Source of the DNA: a bacterium | Lineage (GTDB): Bacteria; Margulisbacteria; Marinamargulisbacteria; UBA817; JAQBTH01 | DNA: 46,087 bases | NCBI GenBank assembly: GCA_027623425.1 | Contig: JAQBTH010000005.1 | Location: forward strand, 1 to 46,087 | Direction: 5' to 3' | Shown here: positions 1-7,952 of the stretch, one piece after another | Layout of the letters: every line of letters starts with the position of its first letter | How positions within the stretch are numbered: position 1 is the stretch's first letter | The notes under the pieces: model-generated | Seen by the model: the letters and a program-made list of their open reading frames with translations, nothing else | What the model was told of the DNA's origin: nothing | Database searches by the model: none | Position numbers and translations under genes: made by a program

Positions 1-71
1 GGGTGGAGCAGTGGTAGCTTGTCGGGCTCATAACCCGAAGGTCATAGGTTCGAATCCTGTCCCCGCTACCA
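1..71 (+). tRNA. Initiator tRNA-fMet (CAT), 5' end cut by window edge
   Basis: The anticodon CAT is at 29-31 in a 7-nt loop closed by the stem 22-26/34-38. That stem has the three consecutive G-C pairs next to the loop that mark bacterial initiator tRNAs. The D-stem (GAGC/GCTT), the T-arm with TTCGAAT and an encoded CCA end at 69-71 are all visible. Only the last three bases of the 5' acceptor strand lie in the window, so the first base pair, unpaired in initiators, cannot be checked. Confidence 0.93.
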
Positions 72-84
72 AACGAATGTAAAC

Positions 85-116
85 AACAAAGCCTCGCCTC
101 ATCGCGAGGCTTTGTT
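85..116 (+). terminator. Strong hairpin terminator after tRNA-fMet
   Basis: A perfect 13-bp inverted repeat (85-97 and 104-116) encloses a 6-nt loop. The A-rich left arm and T-rich right arm (TTTGTT) make it a likely intrinsic terminator that could work in both directions, ending the tRNA transcript and also the lipoprotein gene that approaches from the right. Confidence 0.75.
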
Positions 117-194
117 GCGTTTATACCACTATGAACGGAGGGGGGAGCAGGCTTTTTAGGTGCCCTTTCTTTTTATGCGCGACAGGGTGAGAAC

Positions 195-1100
195 TTAGTC
201 TAGAACCAACTCAAATTGTTCCAAATTAACTCCAACGTCAAAAGCTTGAACATTTGAACTTGATGTCGAGTGGTAGAAAGTATGATTATTAACCTCCCCT
301 TGATCGTCATTTGTCCAAAACAAATGACCCGAATACCCCCTCATATCAGACATATCCACAACCAATTCAGAGGAATAAAAAATAACTTCTGAACCAGTCG
401 AGTTAACACGGAAAATTTGATTTACATCATGGTCAGGGACATACCAATAACCAGTTGCAACATCTAAAACCACATCTCGTGGCGCTCCAAATTGATCAAG
501 AGTAAAATCTAAATGAAAGTTACTTCCATCAATATCACCACTATAAAAATACAAAACTCCCGCCGAATGAGACAGCACATAAAATTTTGTTTTACTAAAA
601 AATACGGACCTCAAAAAACCAGTAAATTCATCCTCAGATAAAAATAGATAATAATCTTCACCAGTAGCTAAACTTGTATAAATCCCAGAGCCATCGGTAC
701 CTTCATCTTGCCAAATATACAATCGGTCATTTGCAAATCGAACAAATTCATAATACGACGGGTCTTCATTGACATGAACATCATTTGTCATCCCTGTATC
801 TGCAGCATACCTTACAATGCGTCGACCAAAGTCATACGTATAGAAAACATCCTTTGTTTTAGAATCAACACTAAAATAGTGGTCAATGTTGGGATCCGAA
901 AACACATTTTCTGTTACACCCGTATTTAGATCCCAACGAAGCATATGAACAGTAGAGTCGGTTTCACCCACGTAATACACATACCGCAGCTCATCCGGCT
1001 CATCATCATCTGCCCCGCCGCCAGAACTAACACCACAAGCCACTTGGACCATTCCAGCCAACACAACCAAACCCAATACCAGTAATTTTCTATAGGACAT
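195..1100 (-). CDS. Putative lipoprotein with beta-propeller-like repeats
   Basis: The 301-residue product opens with a hydrophobic export signal and a cysteine at residue 22, followed by a Ser/Gly/Asp-rich linker typical of a lipoprotein tether. The lipobox (VQVAC) is imperfect because Q sits at -3. The rest holds repeated blocks with aromatic and aspartate residues, such as GYWYVPDHDVNQIFRVN and GHLFWTNDDQGE. These recall YWTD or DUF5050-type propeller blades and suggest an exported binding or scaffold protein. The start at 1100 is chosen over 1130 because an AGGAGGGG ribosome site lies 6-7 nt upstream. The gene stands alone with its own promoter. I do not recognise a named family and its function is unknown. 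Confidence 0.75.
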   Translation of the reverse strand: MSYRKLLVLGLVVLAGMVQVACGVSSGGGADDDEPDELRYVYYVGETDSTVHMLRWDLNTGVTENVFSDPNIDHYFSVDSKTKDVFYTYDFGRRIVRYAADTGMTNDVHVNEDPSYYEFVRFANDRLYIWQDEGTDGSGIYTSLATGEDYYLFLSEDEFTGFLRSVFFSKTKFYVLSHSAGVLYFYSGDIDGSNFHLDFTLDQFGAPRDVVLDVATGYWYVPDHDVNQIFRVNSTGSEVIFYSSELVVDMSDMRGYSGHLFWTNDDQGEVNNHTFYHSTSSSNVQAFDVGVNLEQFELVLD

Positions 1101-1128
1101 TTTATTCCCCTCCTCGAAGTTTAAAAGC

Positions 1129-1157
1129 AAAATACATCAAATATTTATTTTTGTAAA
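1129..1157 (-). promoter_or_regulatory. Promoter of the lipoprotein gene
   Basis: On the minus strand there is a -35 TTTACA (1152-1157), a 17-nt spacer and a -10 TATTTT (1129-1134). It lies about 28 nt upstream of the start codon at 1100, leaving room for the strong ribosome site. Confidence 0.5.
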
Positions 1158-1437
1158 CATTATTTAACGTACAATGAAAGGAGAGCTTAAAACAGATTGG
1201 ATTCCCGATCAAGTCGGGAATGACAACACAAAAATCAACAGGAATAAAACCTATTTCCAAAAGTACAACACAAAAATCTCACTCAACGAGACTTAAAATT
1301 TGGATGAGATGTTTTTGCCCCCCCCCCAGAGGGGAATAGTTTTTACGAGTACAAGGCAGGAGTACTATGAGGAGCGAAGGTGTATTATTAATACATCGAG
1401 CACCGGAATAGTGCTTCTAACGCCGTAATCGGGAAAA
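1131..1437. other. Intergenic region with several small repeats
   Basis: No gene is visible. The stretch contains the lipoprotein promoter, a palindrome at 1201-1221, a 14-bp direct repeat ACAACACAAAAATC (1223-1236 and 1265-1278), a run of ten C (1318-1327), an 18-bp inverted repeat and one copy of the hairpin repeat family described separately. Confidence 0.7.
1201..1221. repeat. REP-like palindrome
   Basis: ATTCCCGA and TCGGGAAT form 8-bp arms around a 5-nt loop (TCAAG). The sequence resembles short palindromic repeats with ATTCCCG arms that are dispersed in many bacterial genomes. Only one copy is seen in this window, so membership of a repeat family is inferred from resemblance. Confidence 0.5.
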
Positions 1438-1451
1438 TTATTCCCCTCTGG
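1326..1451. repeat. 18-bp inverted repeat enclosing hairpin repeat copy 1
   Basis: The arms 1326-1343 and 1434-1451 are reverse complements at 17 of 18 positions. The right arm contains the last codons and stop of queF. Between them, 1362-1414 is copy 1 of the hairpin repeat family: outer stem GTACTAT/ATAGTGC (1362-1368, 1408-1414) and apical hairpin GTATTA-T-TAATAC (1382-1394). It is the most diverged of the three copies. Confidence 0.6.
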
Positions 1452-1827
1452 TCTCGCAACTACAGGTAGCGTCGATACCGCCTCTGGTGTTATACACCGT
1501 CGTCACCTTCAACCACTTCGGCGCAAGCAAAGCGTTAATATCTTGAAACAAGCGATTGGTCGCGGATTCTTGATAAATGCCAACGTTTCGATAACTCACG
1601 ATGTAGTACTTGAGCGACTTCAATTCAACGATCTTATCCTGGGGGATATACTCAATGACAAGCTTGGCATAATCGGGCAAACCTGAATATGGGCAAACGG
1701 CAGAAAACTCATCGGTTTCATACTTAATGCGCTGCTCAGCACCCTCGTATGGAAAGCTTTCCATTATGGCGGTATTAATCTTATCTTCGCCCTCAAAGGG
1801 CAATCTCAAACCTTCTGCTTGTGCCAT
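1438..1827 (-). CDS. queF: NADPH-dependent 7-cyano-7-deazaguanine reductase, short type I QueF
   Basis: The enzyme reduces preQ0 to preQ1 in the cytoplasm, the last free-base step of queuosine synthesis for tRNA. The 129-residue product carries the catalytic cysteine in FSAVCPYSG (Cys45) with the nearby Asp52, and the QueF signature ELKSLKYYIVSYRN. A C-terminal NTRGGIDAT segment also fits the short, YkvM-like class. The start at 1827 is chosen over 1836 because a TAAAAT -10 box ends exactly 7 nt upstream and no ribosome site is visible, which suggests a leaderless mRNA. No other queuosine gene is in the window. The stop codon lies inside one arm of an inverted repeat. Confidence 0.93.
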   Translation of the reverse strand: MAQAEGLRLPFEGEDKINTAIMESFPYEGAEQRIKYETDEFSAVCPYSGLPDYAKLVIEYIPQDKIVELKSLKYYIVSYRNVGIYQESATNRLFQDINALLAPKWLKVTTVYNTRGGIDATCSCETRGE

Positions 1828-1834
1828 GCGAGGC

Positions 1835-1840
1835 ATTTTA
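1835..1840 (-). promoter_or_regulatory. -10 box of queF, probably leaderless
   Basis: TAAAAT on the minus strand is followed by 7 nt and then the ATG at 1827, so transcription would begin at or next to the start codon. No convincing -35 box is seen. Confidence 0.45.
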
Positions 1841-1893
1841 GCATAGATTTTAAATATGATAAGATATCTTCAAACAAATCTCAGGGGGACAAG

Positions 1894-2346
1894 ATGAAAC
1901 AAGCATCATCTAAAACAGATAATTTATCATCAAAAATACATACCATTCGTGGTATCAAAGTAATATTAGATCACGACTTAGCAGGGCTATATGAAGTCGA
2001 AACTAAGCAGCTGAAGAGACAAGTAAATCGTAATATTGAGCGGTTTCCAAAAGATTTTTTATTTCAACTAACTAGTACAGAAACAGAAAATTTGTGGTGC
2101 CAAATTGGCACCACAAATATATCAGAAAAAACACAGGACAAGATAACCTGGTCACGCTAAAAATAAAGCAACTTGAACACCAAATAGAATCCATAAAAAA
2201 TGGTCACACTGTAGATGGGTTTCTAATTGAGAAAAAATTTTCATCTCTTAGGAAACAAAGTACAAAAAATCACAGAAACCATTGATCAACTCCAAAATGG
2301 GTACGTTGTCATCAAACAACCTGATAAACCAAATTTCGAACATTAA
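1894..2346 (+). pseudogene. Decayed ORF6N-domain (phage/toxin-like) protein gene
   Basis: A ribosome site (AGGGGGAC) precedes ATG 1894. The first part reads as an ORF6N domain (IRGIKVILDHDLAGLYEVET, then NIERFPKDF and NLWCQIGTTN) but breaks at a stop at 2158-2160, before the domain ends. A middle piece (IKQLEHQIES) continues in another frame over about 2143-2250. The tail (VQKITETIDQLQNGYVV) returns to the first frame and stops at 2344-2346. This is best explained by an internal deletion plus two frameshifts. ORF6N proteins are common in prophages and small accessory loci, so this is probably a relic of acquired DNA between queF and the trp genes. Confidence 0.8.
2090..2118. repeat. 29-nt perfect palindrome inside the ORF6N pseudogene
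   Basis: Arms of 14 bp, ATTTGTGGTGCCAA (2090-2103) and its exact reverse complement (2105-2118), flank a single base. It lies where the reading frame of the ORF6N domain becomes abnormal and may mark the rearrangement junction. Confidence 0.65.
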
Positions 2347-2370
2347 CAATCCAACGAATATTCCGGATAA

Positions 2371-2450
2371 GACACAAGCGAAGCACTATCACGGCGGGGA
2401 CAGTATTACTAATACGGACCCGGAGTGATATATGTTTTAGCCAGGATATT
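2371..2450. repeat. Hairpin repeat family, copy 2 (3' of trpG)
   Basis: The copy starts with GACACAAG and has the stem TATCAC (2387-2392)/GTGATA (2425-2430), an inner GGG/CCC pair and an apical hairpin GTATTA-C-TAATAC (2403-2415). It then runs through GTTTTAG to the trpG stop. It aligns along its length with the copy after hemL, including the block GGGGACAGTATT. A 6-bp direct repeat ATATTC (2358-2363 and 2446-2451) flanks it, which may be chance. Confidence 0.7.
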
Positions 2451-3014
2451 CTAGGATTTAATAAAATTGGCCACGATCTGCTTGCCGTGTTCGGTCAAAA
2501 TACTCTCTGGGTGAAATTGAATACCTTCGATTGGATAATCCCGATGACGCACACCCATAATGACACCATCTTCAGTCCAGGCCGTTTTGACTAACGAATC
2601 TGGAAGTGAGCCAGGCGCAATAACAAGGCTGTGATAACGCGTTGCGGTAAATGGGGATGGAATATCAGAAAAAACACCCAAACCGTCATGAATTACAGGA
2701 GACGTTTTACCATGCATAATGGAAGGCGCGTGCACCACGTCAGCCCCAAAACACTCCCCTATTGCCTGGTGGCCTAAACACACCCCTAAAATAGGAATCG
2801 TTGGGCCTAATTCACGAATAACATCCATAGAAACACCGGAGTCTGTAGGGCGTCCTGGGCCTGGAGAAATCACAATTTTAGCGGGGCGCAATGCGCGCAA
2901 TTCGTCCACACTAATCGCATTGTTTCGAAACACACGTATGTCTTGGCCAAGCTCACCAATGTATTGAACTAAGTTATATGTAAACGAATCAAAATTATCT
3001 ATTACAACGATCAT
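2451..3014 (-). CDS. trpG: Anthranilate synthase glutamine amidotransferase subunit
   Basis: This class I glutamine amidotransferase supplies ammonia to TrpE for making anthranilate in tryptophan synthesis. The 187 residues show the start MIVVIDNFDSFTYNL, the oxyanion segment SPGPG, the nucleophile Cys79 in GVCLGHQ, and His168/Glu170 in FHPES. It lies 3 nt after trpE on the same strand, so the two are co-transcribed. Such subunits can also serve PabB, but the partner here is clearly TrpE. The other trp genes are not in the window. Confidence 0.95.
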   Translation of the reverse strand: MIVVIDNFDSFTYNLVQYIGELGQDIRVFRNNAISVDELRALRPAKIVISPGPGRPTDSGVSMDVIRELGPTIPILGVCLGHQAIGECFGADVVHAPSIMHGKTSPVIHDGLGVFSDIPSPFTATRYHSLVIAPGSLPDSLVKTAWTEDGVIMGVRHRDYPIEGIQFHPESILTEHGKQIVANFIKS

Positions 3015-3017
3015 ACT

Positions 3018-4430
3018 TTACTCCAAACACGCCAACAACATGCCTCGCGCCTTATTTTGAGACTCAAAATATTCAGATTCTGGGTCTGAATCCGCCACAA
3101 TCCCCGCACCTGCCTGCACAGTAAACCCATTTTCATTCGCTAAAATAGTGCGAATAATAATGCACAAATCCATGTTGCCACGAAAATCAAAATAACCCAA
3201 TGCGCCGCCGTAAGGCCCTCGCGCTGACGGTTCCAATTCTTCAATAATTTCAATCGCCCTTACCTTTGGCGCTCCGCTCAATGTACCAGCCGGAAACGTC
3301 GCACGAAACACATCAAAGGCATTTTTATCACTGCGTAACTTACCAGTGACATGCGATACGATATGCATCACATGAGAATATTCCTCAACGACCATCAATT
3401 CGTTCGCTTCGATTGTGGCGTAGTCGCACACTCTACCTAAATCATTGCGGCCTAAGTCCACCAACATAATATGCTCAGAACGCTCTTTTTCATCCGCTAA
3501 CAGATCCTGAATCATGGCATGCTTTTCCGATTCCAATTCCGGCATTGGCCGCGTACCCGCAATCGGGCGAACAACCGCTGTTCCATTTTGCAAACTACTT
3601 AAAATTTCAGGGGATGACCCGATAATTTGATAATTCGGAAAATTAAAGTAGTACATATAAGGAGACGGATTAATCGAGCGCAATAAACGATACACATCAA
3701 ATGGCTTTTTATCAGACTCGCAATGAAATTTCTGCGACAATACCAATTGAAACACATCGCCATCATAAATATGCTGCTTAACCCGTTCTACCGCAGACAT
3801 ATAATCAGTTTTTTCAGTATTTGAACGCGCCTTCTCGTATACATCACGGGTTTTGGGAAACCCTAAATTGAAGTAATCCTCATGAATAGGCTTCAGTAAC
3901 GTGGATCGCAAGGCCTGAATACGGTCCTTGGCCTGCGTCTCTTCGCCTGGCACGGCAAGCACCAGAATCATAATTTTACTTTGAGCATGATCAAACACCA
4001 TCAAGGACTTCGGAAACAGAAAATGCGCTAACGGATAGTCACTCCCGCCCGGATTTTCAAATTTAATTTTCTCTATAAATCCAATGGCTTCCCAAGAAAA
4101 ATAACCCACAGCGCCACCAACAAATGGGGGCAAGGCCGCGTCATCCTTCACACTAAACTGACCCACTAATCTTTCTAGCGCAGAAATCGGGTCTTCACCC
4201 AAATCCATTGATTTCCCATTTTGTTCAGCCGTTGTCGTTCCATTTTCATGCTTAACAACAAAGAAGGGATCTAATCCAATATACGAATACCGCGCCACAT
4301 TTTCACCACCGGTGACCGATTCAAGTAAAAAGCTATTGGTGGCACCTAACTTTATAAACGCAGAAACAGGCGTATTTAAATCGCCTAAGATTTCCTCATA
4401 AACTGGAATGAATTCGGTTTTTTCACCCAC
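3018..4430 (-). CDS. trpE: Anthranilate synthase component I
   Basis: TrpE converts chorismate to anthranilate using ammonia from TrpG. The N-terminal LLES motif with a serine ten residues on (VARYSYIG) is the tryptophan feedback site and separates TrpE from PabB. The C-terminal chorismate-binding domain shows PIAGTRP, DLGRNDLGRV, GTLSGAPKVRA and QAGAGIVADS. I prefer the GTG at 4430 (470 aa) over the upstream GTG at 4463. It has an AGGGAG ribosome site 6 nt before it, and the upstream GTG would fall between the -10 box and the expected transcription start. The GTG also overlaps the stop of a small upstream ORF (TAGTG). Confidence 0.95.
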   Translation of the reverse strand: MGEKTEFIPVYEEILGDLNTPVSAFIKLGATNSFLLESVTGGENVARYSYIGLDPFFVVKHENGTTTAEQNGKSMDLGEDPISALERLVGQFSVKDDAALPPFVGGAVGYFSWEAIGFIEKIKFENPGGSDYPLAHFLFPKSLMVFDHAQSKIMILVLAVPGEETQAKDRIQALRSTLLKPIHEDYFNLGFPKTRDVYEKARSNTEKTDYMSAVERVKQHIYDGDVFQLVLSQKFHCESDKKPFDVYRLLRSINPSPYMYYFNFPNYQIIGSSPEILSSLQNGTAVVRPIAGTRPMPELESEKHAMIQDLLADEKERSEHIMLVDLGRNDLGRVCDYATIEANELMVVEEYSHVMHIVSHVTGKLRSDKNAFDVFRATFPAGTLSGAPKVRAIEIIEELEPSARGPYGGALGYFDFRGNMDLCIIIRTILANENGFTVQAGAGIVADSDPESEYFESQNKARGMLLACLE

Positions 4431-4456
4431 TATAAACTCCCTGAATACGCTAACAT
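4430..4456 (-). CDS. Eight-codon upstream ORF, possible trpE leader peptide
   Basis: An ATG placed exactly 7 nt after the trpE -10 box opens an eight-residue frame (MLAYSGSL) whose TAG stop shares its G with the trpE GTG start. This layout would couple translation of trpE to the leader. The peptide has no tryptophan codon, so it is not a classical attenuator peptide. Expression is inferred only from the spacing. Confidence 0.35.
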   Translation of the reverse strand: MLAYSGSL

Positions 4457-4463
4457 TGAGCAC

Positions 4464-4492
4464 ATCATACTAGACACCCTAAGGGATTGCAA
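4464..4492 (-). promoter_or_regulatory. Promoter of trpE-trpG
   Basis: The -35 TTGCAA (4487-4492) and -10 TATGAT (4464-4469) are separated by exactly 17 nt. The spacer contains the palindrome CCCTTAGGG, which could be an operator. The promoter lies back to back with the start of rpe. Confidence 0.7.
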
Positions 4493-4506
4493 TTTACACT
4501 AGGGCT

Positions 4507-5175
4507 ATGGGAAAACAAAACGCAATCATTGCACCATCGATTTTATCGGCCAACTTTGCCACACTTGGACAAGAATGTGACGAGGTTCTAAAAGCAGGCG
4601 CCGATTGGATACATTTCGACGTCATGGACAACCACTATGTACCAAACCTAACCATTGGCCCTCTAATATGTGAGGCCCTACGCAACCACGGTATTACCGC
4701 GCCGATCGATGTGCATTTAATGGTTAAACCAGTCGATCGCATTATTCCTGACTTTGCCAAAGCCGGCGCAAGCATGATTACCATTCACGCTGAAGCAACG
4801 GAACATTTGGACCGCAGCATCGACTTGATTCGCTCGCATGGGTGCCAAGCAGGCGTGGTCTTAAATGTAACCACCCCCCTCACCTACCTAGACCATATAT
4901 TAGATAAAATAGACATGATTCTCTTAATGTCAGTTAATCCTGGCTTTGCCAATCAAGCATTTATTCCAGCCGCCCTGGATAAGGCACGAAGAGTTCGTAA
5001 GCTCATCGATAATTCAGGTCATAACATTCGGCTTGAAATGGATGGCGGGATTAAGCCTAGCAATATTCGAGACTGTTACGATGCTGGCGTCGACACCTTT
5101 GTAATGGGATCTGCTATCTTTAATACTGATAACTATAAAGCGGTAATCGAGTCATCCCGTAAGGCGCTGTTATAG
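4507..5175 (+). CDS. rpe: Ribulose-phosphate 3-epimerase
   Basis: The enzyme interconverts ribulose 5-phosphate and xylulose 5-phosphate in the pentose phosphate pathway. The 222-residue TIM barrel shows [10 protein letters not shown] near the start, the metal and catalytic segments [12 protein letters not shown] and DVHLM, and LEMDGGI near the phosphate site. The phosphate loop reads NPGFANQAF instead of the usual NPGFGGQ, a mild deviation. The start is supported by the normal family N-terminus; a possible TACACT -10 box lies only 6 nt upstream. The stop overlaps the ileS start by one base (TAGTG). Confidence 0.96.
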   Translation: MGKQNAIIAPSILSANFATLGQECDEVLKAGADWIHFDVMDNHYVPNLTIGPLICEALRNHGITAPIDVHLMVKPVDRIIPDFAKAGASMITIHAEATEHLDRSIDLIRSHGCQAGVVLNVTTPLTYLDHILDKIDMILLMSVNPGFANQAFIPAALDKARRVRKLIDNSGHNIRLEMDGGIKPSNIRDCYDAGVDTFVMGSAIFNTDNYKAVIESSRKALL

Positions 5176-7937
5176 TGTCTACTCCTCCCAAAGAAGCAAA
5201 CCCTATTAAAGAGTCCGTTAACTTACCACAAACCGACTTCCCAATTCGCGCAGGGCTTATAAATTTAGAGCCCGAACTACTTGAACAGTGGCAAGAAAGC
5301 AATCTCGCCGAAGCCATATCAACCAAACAATCCCAGGCAACAAAACGCTGGATACTCCACGATGGGCCTCCGTATCCCAATGGAAATATTCATATGGGTC
5401 ATGCGCTAAATAAAATATTAAAAGACATCATCGTGCGCACCAAAACCATGCAAGGTTACGCGTCTCCCTACCGACCCGGCTGGGATTGCCACGGTCTACC
5501 CATCGAAATTCAATTGCTAAAACAATTACAAAAAGAAAAAAACACAGAACTAAAAGCTGACATCCCCGCATTTCGCAATCGCTGTAAAGAATTTGCCCTA
5601 AATTACGTTGAAACCCAAAAAGACGATTTTAAACGCCTTGGCATTAACGCCACATGGAACACCCCATACTTAACCTTAGACCCCCATTATGAAGCCGAAG
5701 TCATTCGCTGTTTTGGAAAAATGGCCGATAACGGACTCATCTATAAAGGACGAAAACCCATCCATTGGTGCATGCACTGCGAAACCGCATTGGCAGAAGC
5801 AGAGATTGAATACGATGAACACCGTTCGCCATCTATTACGGTAGCGTTCCCAATCAAAACAAAATCAGATGCATTAACCCGTGTCATCGGCGACCAAAAC
5901 ACCCACTTTTTAGTATGGACAACAACCCCTTGGACACTTCCTGCCAACGTCGCATTAGCCGCAAATTCGGAATATGATTATGTGGCGTTTAACTGTGAAA
6001 AAGGCACATTCATCGCCGTAAAAGAGTTGGTGGAAAAAATCACTGAAGACGCAGAACTAGGCCCAATTACCATCATTGGCAGTGTAAAAGGCGCCCAATT
6101 AATTGGGTCGGTCGCACACCATCCGTTTATTGAGCGCGAATCGCCAGTATTAAATGCCGATTTTGTCACCAATGAAGATGGAACCGGATTTGTGCATATC
6201 GCACCGGGACATGGGCAAGACGATTACTTTTTAGGCTTAGAGCATCAATTACCCATTATTATGCCCGTAGACGATAAGGGGCATTTTACCAAAGACGTGC
6301 CTGCATGGGAAGGCCAACAGGTTTTCGAGGCAAACAAAGCCATCGGAATGCATTTAGAAGAGGCTGGCAAGCTCATTAAATTAAAGTTTATTAAACACAG
6401 CTATCCACACTGCTGGCGTTGTAAAAACCCCGTTATTTTTAGAGCCACAGAACAGTGGTTTGTGGGCATGGATAGAAAAATGACACATACCGGAAACACG
6501 CTACGCGAAGACGCGCTGCAAGCGATTAAAGACACCAAATGGTACCCGGATTGGGGCGAAAAACGCATCCGGTCTATGGTAGAAGGCCGACCTGATTGGT
6601 GTATTTCACGCCAACGTAGCTGGGGAATACCGATCCCAGCCATTACATGCACAGGGTGTGGCGAGTCGCTCACAGGCGGCAAAACGAACGAACACATTGC
6701 CCAATTTGTACGAAAACATGGTACAACCGCCTGGTTCGAGTCTGACGTAACCGACATAGTGCCTGGCGCAAGCTGCCCGAGTTGCAGTGGCACCGCGTTC
6801 AAAAAAGAATCCGACATTCTAGACGTGTGGTTTGAATCTGGCGCTAGCTTTATGGGCGTACTGGAAACCGATCCAGCCATGACAAACCCCGCGGCCATGT
6901 ATCTCGAAGGCAGCGATCAGCACCGCGGTTGGTTTCAATCTAGCTTGTTAATCGGAATCGGCGCCATGGGCAAAGCGCCCTTTGAAAGTGTGCTTACACA
7001 CGGCTTTATTGTAGATGAAAAAGGCCAGAAAATGAGCAAGTCGCAAGGGAACGTTATCGCACCTGAAAAGGTAGTTAAGCAGTACGGCGCCGACATTTTA
7101 CGGTGGTGGTGCGCCGGAACAGACTTCAAAAACGATGTGGCCATTTCCGACAATATCCTTAACCAAGCGCGAGATAGCTTCGGAAAAGTACGAAACACCA
7201 TTCGATTTATGCTCAGCAATTTAGCTGATTTTGAATTTGAAACAGAGGCTGTTTTACCATCTGAATTAACCCCTATTGATGCGTGGATACTCACTCAGTT
7301 CAATGCGTTACTAGGCAAATGCAACACGCACATCGCCAACTTTGATTTTCACCAACTCGTCCACAATGTGCACGACTTTTGCGCCGTCACGTTAAGTGGA
7401 CAATACTTAGATGTGGTAAAAGACCGCTTATATTGTGACAGCAAAAAAGGCCTGTCGCGCCGTAGCACTCAAACCACCATCTACCAAATGGCCGATGCAT
7501 TAATCAGGCTCGTTAGCCCCATTTTGGTGTTTACCGCAGAAGACGCTTATCGGCACTTTAATAGCAACAACAAAGAAACGAGTATTCATTTAACCGCGCT
7601 GCCAACCCAAATTCCGAATGCCCAAATCAATCAAACGGATTGGTCACATTTTGCAGAGATTAAAGGCGCTGTATACCAAGAATTAGAAGCCATGCGCAAA
7701 AACAAAGAAATTAAATCATTCCTAGAAGTTAAAGTCACAATTACAACCCCTACCCCACCCAACATTGGCAATATCGCCGAATTGCTAATTGTAAGCCAGG
7801 CCAACGTTATTAAAGGAAATTCTGTGTCATACAACATTGAAAAATTGCCAGACGAAAAATGTGAACGATGCTGGCGATTTTTACCCACAACTCAAAATTT
7901 GTGCACAAGATGCGCCCCTGAAGTCACGCCCGTTTAA
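5175..7937 (+). CDS. ileS: Isoleucyl-tRNA synthetase
   Basis: This class I synthetase charges tRNA-Ile and edits valine. The 920-residue protein has the HIGH box as HMGH at 73-76, the editing domain with TTTPWTLPAN, the segment SRQRSWGIPIP, and KMSKS at 619-623. The C-terminal zinc site is formed by Cys896, Cys899, Cys910 and Cys913. It is the usual bacterial form. Translation starts at a GTG overlapping the rpe stop, so it is probably coupled to rpe. That overlap leaves no room for a T-box leader. Confidence 0.98.
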   Translation: MSTPPKEANPIKESVNLPQTDFPIRAGLINLEPELLEQWQESNLAEAISTKQSQATKRWILHDGPPYPNGNIHMGHALNKILKDIIVRTKTMQGYASPYRPGWDCHGLPIEIQLLKQLQKEKNTELKADIPAFRNRCKEFALNYVETQKDDFKRLGINATWNTPYLTLDPHYEAEVIRCFGKMADNGLIYKGRKPIHWCMHCETALAEAEIEYDEHRSPSITVAFPIKTKSDALTRVIGDQNTHFLVWTTTPWTLPANVALAANSEYDYVAFNCEKGTFIAVKELVEKITEDAELGPITIIGSVKGAQLIGSVAHHPFIERESPVLNADFVTNEDGTGFVHIAPGHGQDDYFLGLEHQLPIIMPVDDKGHFTKDVPAWEGQQVFEANKAIGMHLEEAGKLIKLKFIKHSYPHCWRCKNPVIFRATEQWFVGMDRKMTHTGNTLREDALQAIKDTKWYPDWGEKRIRSMVEGRPDWCISRQRSWGIPIPAITCTGCGESLTGGKTNEHIAQFVRKHGTTAWFESDVTDIVPGASCPSCSGTAFKKESDILDVWFESGASFMGVLETDPAMTNPAAMYLEGSDQHRGWFQSSLLIGIGAMGKAPFESVLTHGFIVDEKGQKMSKSQGNVIAPEKVVKQYGADILRWWCAGTDFKNDVAISDNILNQARDSFGKVRNTIRFMLSNLADFEFETEAVLPSELTPIDAWILTQFNALLGKCNTHIANFDFHQLVHNVHDFCAVTLSGQYLDVVKDRLYCDSKKGLSRRSTQTTIYQMADALIRLVSPILVFTAEDAYRHFNSNNKETSIHLTALPTQIPNAQINQTDWSHFAEIKGAVYQELEAMRKNKEIKSFLEVKVTITTPTPPNIGNIAELLIVSQANVIKGNSVSYNIEKLPDEKCERCWRFLPTTQNLCTRCAPEVTPV

Positions 7938-7952
7938 ATTTAAGGAGACATT

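Noticed and set aside
4430-4500. Classical trp attenuator
   Set aside because: The small upstream ORF has no tryptophan codons and there is no terminator hairpin with a U-tract before trpE.
5100-5175. T-box leader for ileS
   Set aside because: The ileS start overlaps the rpe stop by one base, so there is no leader between them.
6401-6898. Long minus-strand frame opposite ileS
   Set aside because: IleS is unambiguous on the plus strand with all motifs in frame; the antisense frame is a compositional by-product.
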